64,000 nucleotides of DNA, from positions 372,001-436,000 of the forward strand of contig NZ_QEVW01000008.1 in assembly GCF_003287275.1 (NCBI RefSeq), in the 5' to 3' direction. This document shows, one piece after another, positions 61,393-64,000 of this stretch. Under the pieces are notes generated by a model, which was given only the letters and a program-made list of their open reading frames with translations, did not search any database and was not told the DNA's origin. Position 1 is the stretch's first letter. Every line of letters begins with the position of its first letter. Position numbers and translations under genes: made by a program. The DNA is from Paenibacillus taichungensis (GTDB lineage Bacteria; Bacillota; Bacilli; Paenibacillales; Paenibacillaceae).

Positions 61393-62706
61393 GTGACCAC
61401 CAACAGAAAGGGCTTTACAGTATCTTTGCTGCTAGTCGTTATGATGTCTATGCTGCTTGCCGCCTGCGGAGGAAATGACAATACGGCTGGTACGCCGAGT
61501 CCGGGAAGCACTGGGGAGACGGGTACGGAAGCTGGAAAGCCGGTGACGCTGGAATTTTGGACGATTGCTTTACAGCCAACGTTCAACGATTATTTCAATG
61601 AATTGATTGCCAAGTATGAGAGCAGTCATCCTGGCGTGAAAGTCGAGTGGAAGGACTATCCATATGATGCCATTTCACAGCGTTTATTGACCAGTACGGC
61701 CAGTGGCAAAAGCCCTGATGTTGTGAACCTCAATACTGAATTCGCCAGTCAATTGGGAAGTAAGGGAGCGCTGCTGAATCTGAATGAATACCTGACAGAT
61801 GAGGAAGCGAAGAGTTACTTTGAAGGCATTTATAATTCTACTGTTTTGGATGGCAAAGCTTACGCGCTTCCTTGGTACACAGGTACCGAAGTGCTGTTCA
61901 TGAATACCAAGCTGGTGAAGGAGGCAGGCCTTGATCCGGCAAATCCGCCGCAGACCCGAGAGGAACTCGTGGAGTGGGCCCGTCAGGTCCATGAAAAGAC
62001 CGGAGTGGCCGGTTATGCGCAGCAGCTTGTCTCCAAGCTGTTTCCAATCGACGGCATCCCGATTCTAAATGAGGATAAAACGGCAGCAGCTTTTAATACA
62101 CCGGAAGCAGAGGCGATGATTGCTCAAATGCGTGATCTGATGGCTGAAGGCGTTGTGCTGAAGGAGGATGCGGAATTCAGCAAGCAGATTCAGTATTTTT
62201 CCGGGGAGCAGGTCGCTTTCCAATTGTCGGGTCCAACCTTTATCAACTTCATTAAGAAATCTGCACCGGATGTTTACAAAAACACGATTGCGGTAACGCT
62301 CCCAACGGGCAAAGCGAACCTGCGGCTCTCCAATTCCATGGATCTCGTTGTGCCACAAAAATCCAAAAACCCCAAGGCAGCGGTGGAATTTGCCGCCTTT
62401 ATGACCAATGCAGAGAACCAGACTGCCTTCTCCAAGGTAGCCAATACGCTGCCATCGAGTAAAGCCTCCATTGAAGATCCGTTCTTTACGCAATCCGACG
62501 GATCGCTGGAAGCCGAAGCCAAGGTAGCCTCCTCTCAAAGTCTCGATAAAGCTACTGATTACATGGTCGGCGTACCGAATGCAGGAGATATCAACTCCGC
62601 ATTGGCACGGGGCTTGCAGGAAATTTTGATGAACGGAGCAGATATTAAAGAAACGTTGAACGCAGTGGAGAAGGAAGTTAACCAGATTCTTAACCAAGAT
62701 TCCTGA
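61393..62706 (+). CDS. Sugar ABC transporter substrate-binding lipoprotein
   Basis: A 437-aa lipoprotein with lipobox LLAAC, Cys25. It is a family-1 solute-binding protein (MalE/UgpB type): VTLEFWTIALQPTFNDYFNEL, then HPGVKVEWKDYPYDAISQRLL, SPDVVNLNTEF, ALPWYTGTEVLFMNT and AVEFAAFMTNAENQ. GTG 61393 lies 7 bases after GAGGGGGA. Together with the two permease genes that follow it forms a sugar importer, independent of the one at 14-17 kb and of the smaller MalFG type. The sugar is unknown. No regulator gene is visible upstream. Confidence 0.92.
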   Translation: MTTNRKGFTVSLLLVVMMSMLLAACGGNDNTAGTPSPGSTGETGTEAGKPVTLEFWTIALQPTFNDYFNELIAKYESSHPGVKVEWKDYPYDAISQRLLTSTASGKSPDVVNLNTEFASQLGSKGALLNLNEYLTDEEAKSYFEGIYNSTVLDGKAYALPWYTGTEVLFMNTKLVKEAGLDPANPPQTREELVEWARQVHEKTGVAGYAQQLVSKLFPIDGIPILNEDKTAAAFNTPEAEAMIAQMRDLMAEGVVLKEDAEFSKQIQYFSGEQVAFQLSGPTFINFIKKSAPDVYKNTIAVTLPTGKANLRLSNSMDLVVPQKSKNPKAAVEFAAFMTNAENQTAFSKVANTLPSSKASIEDPFFTQSDGSLEAEAKVASSQSLDKATDYMVGVPNAGDINSALARGLQEILMNGADIKETLNAVEKEVNQILNQDS

Positions 62707-62773
62707 ACTTAGCGGTACAGTCTGATGTGGGGGAGTACTCCCCCTCAATCCTAGAAGAGAGGGAGGCGTAGCC

Positions 62774-63655
62774 GTGTACAAGGCGATTCGATCCGAATCT
62801 TTTGCTGCATGGGCGTTTATGGCACCGGGATTGTTGTTTCTGGCGATTTTCACCTTTTGGCCGATTATTTACGGGATACCCCTCTCATTAACCGATTATT
62901 CTGTCATTACAGAGACACATTTCGTTGGTCTGGATAACTTTACCCGGGCCTTTCAAGATCATAATTTCCTGATTTCACTGTGGAATTCGCTGGTGTATGT
63001 GCTGGTTGTACCGGTGATTCAAATCGTCTCGATCCTTATGGCCATTCTGGTTAACAGCCGGATTCCGGGTGTCAAAATGTTCAGGGCTGCCTACTACATA
63101 CCAGTTGTAACTTCCATGGTCGCAGTGGCACTGATCTGGAGTTGGCTGTTGGGTAATAACGGCGTGGTCAATTACCTGCTACTGAAGGTTGGCATTCTCA
63201 GTGAGCAGGTCTCCTGGCTTTCCACGAGCAGTACAGCGCTGTATGTGTTAATGTTTATCACCATGTGGAAGGGTTTGGGCTATTACATGATGCTCTATCT
63301 GGCTGGGCTTCAGGGCATTCCGGCAGATCTGTACGAAGCCGCCAGAGTGGATGGAGCTGGACCACTGAGACTGATTATTCATGTGACGCTTCCGCTGCTG
63401 CGGCCGCATATTCTCTTTTGCACCGTAATTTCGGTGATGGGTGCCGTTCGTGTATTCGATGAGGTCTATATTCTCACCAAGGGCGGGCCGGGAACGTCCA
63501 CGCTGACCTCAAGCGTATACATTTTCCAAAAAGGGCTGGAGCAATTCAATTTCGGGTATGCCTCGGCGCTTGGGCTGATCGTCAGTGTGATGGTAGCTGC
63601 GCTCAGTGTGTTGGTGTTCCGGCTGAACCGGAGAGGCGGGGTGAATACCTATTGA
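62774..63655 (+). CDS. Sugar ABC transporter permease, MalF/UgpA type
   Basis: A 293-aa permease with six helices. LLFLAIFTFWPIIYGIPLSLTDYS and VGLDNFTRAFQD open it, and the ATPase-docking EAA loop is YEAARVDGAGPLRLIIHVTLPLLRP. GTG 62774 is preceded by GAGGGAGG. It lies 67 bases after the binding protein gene, and its stop overlaps the start of the next permease by four bases. Confidence 0.92.
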   Translation: MYKAIRSESFAAWAFMAPGLLFLAIFTFWPIIYGIPLSLTDYSVITETHFVGLDNFTRAFQDHNFLISLWNSLVYVLVVPVIQIVSILMAILVNSRIPGVKMFRAAYYIPVVTSMVAVALIWSWLLGNNGVVNYLLLKVGILSEQVSWLSTSSTALYVLMFITMWKGLGYYMMLYLAGLQGIPADLYEAARVDGAGPLRLIIHVTLPLLRPHILFCTVISVMGAVRVFDEVYILTKGGPGTSTLTSSVYIFQKGLEQFNFGYASALGLIVSVMVAALSVLVFRLNRRGGVNTY

Positions 63656-64000
63656 TCCAGCGTACGCTTTCGTCTAAAAGAATGAAAAAAACGCTTCGTC
63701 ATTTGATCATTTATGTACTATTGATTTTGCTTGCCTTGTTTATGATGGGTCCTTTTCTGTGGCTGCTCAGCGTATCGCTGATGCCTGGTCGTAATGTGTT
63801 CGCCAATCCACCAGCCATTCTACCTACCTTCATCGCGTTTGATAACTACGTACAGGTGTGGGAGTTCATGGATTTTCCACGCTACATCATTAATACGGTG
63901 GTGATTACGATCCTTGGGGTAGTATTTAACATCTTTTTGTCCTGCCTTACGGCGTATCCACTCGCAACCTTTCGGTTCAAGGGACGGAATCTGGTGTTCA
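63652..64000 (+). CDS. Sugar ABC transporter permease, MalG type, 5' part
   Basis: The gene starts at TTG 63652, overlapping the previous stop (TTGA), with GAGAGGCGGGG upstream, and runs off the window after about 116 codons. It begins IQRTLSSKRMKKTLRHL, then a first helix and GPFLWLLSVSLMPG, FDNYVQVWEFMDFPRYIINT and TAYPLATFRFKG, as expected for the MalG partner. An ATG at 63682 is an alternative start. The EAA loop lies beyond the window. Confidence 0.9.
   Translation, partial: MIQRTLSSKRMKKTLRHLIIYVLLILLALFMMGPFLWLLSVSLMPGRNVFANPPAILPTFIAFDNYVQVWEFMDFPRYIINTVVITILGVVFNIFLSCLTAYPLATFRFKGRNLVF

Noticed and set aside
1..64000. CRISPR array, prophage or plasmid origin
   Set aside because: No regularly spaced repeats apart from the collagen gene, no phage structural genes and no replication or partition genes were seen.

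Overview
The window looks like chromosome of a spore-forming, moderate-GC Firmicute, most likely Paenibacillus. The evidence is an uninterrupted sigma-K gene, a BclB-type exosporium protein with collagen-like repeats, LplB/YtcP/YtcQ-style sugar ABC transporters beside a large membrane-bound AraC regulator, YkyA, lipoboxes, strong AGGAGG ribosome sites and many TTG/GTG starts. No rRNA, tRNA, CRISPR array, prophage or intact insertion sequence was seen. No species can be named from sequence alone.

Layout. 0-9.8 kb: the tail of a short-chain dehydrogenase, a TetR regulator, CueP (copper binding), a TetR regulator with three matching palindromes and a membrane-anchored hydrolase, a Fur-controlled siderophore-binding lipoprotein with a fused double permease, an aminotransferase and a leucine-rich-repeat protein. 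9.8-25.4 kb: an amino-sugar utilisation locus made of AraC sensor-regulator, two permeases, binding lipoprotein, secreted GH18-like protein (interrupted by an in-frame TGA), NagB, NagA and a cytoplasmic GH20-GH3 fusion. Imported GlcNAc oligomers would be trimmed by the fusion enzyme, and NagA and NagB would carry GlcNAc-6-phosphate to fructose-6-phosphate; no sugar kinase is in view. The control region of this locus is duplicated around a lipoprotein gene and a transposase remnant.

25.4-37.6 kb: accessory genes, namely a CPBP protease, a second membrane-anchored hydrolase, MerR, SDR, an HxlR/flavodoxin pair around a 41-bp palindrome, two spore-surface-type proteins sharing one N-terminal module, an amine oxidase-like FAD enzyme, an orphan Imm11-like protein and a sulfurtransferase. 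Copies of the sulfurtransferase 3' end are scattered upstream of the two genes next to it. 37.6-46.4 kb: polysaccharide deacetylase, YkyA, lipoproteins, mannitol-1-phosphate dehydrogenase with a HAD phosphatase, ADP-ribosylglycohydrolase, an MFS exporter and a DUF3298/DUF4309 secreted protein. 46.4-64 kb: a large discoidin-domain secreted protein, sigK, a MarR/hydrolase operon with a probable leaderless transcript, a Fur-type FecCD permease plus ATPase, TetR/SsuD, a DUF421 protein, a HEAT protein, a viroplasmin-RNase H, a hydrolase, a Ser/Thr kinase behind a structured leader, and the start of a second sugar ABC transporter cut by the window end.

The most notable signals are the triplicated sulfurtransferase tail, the duplicated promoter block of the amino-sugar locus, the GH20-GH3 fusion, the TGA-interrupted GH18-like gene, the structured leader before the kinase, and the MarR promoter whose start point falls on the ATG.
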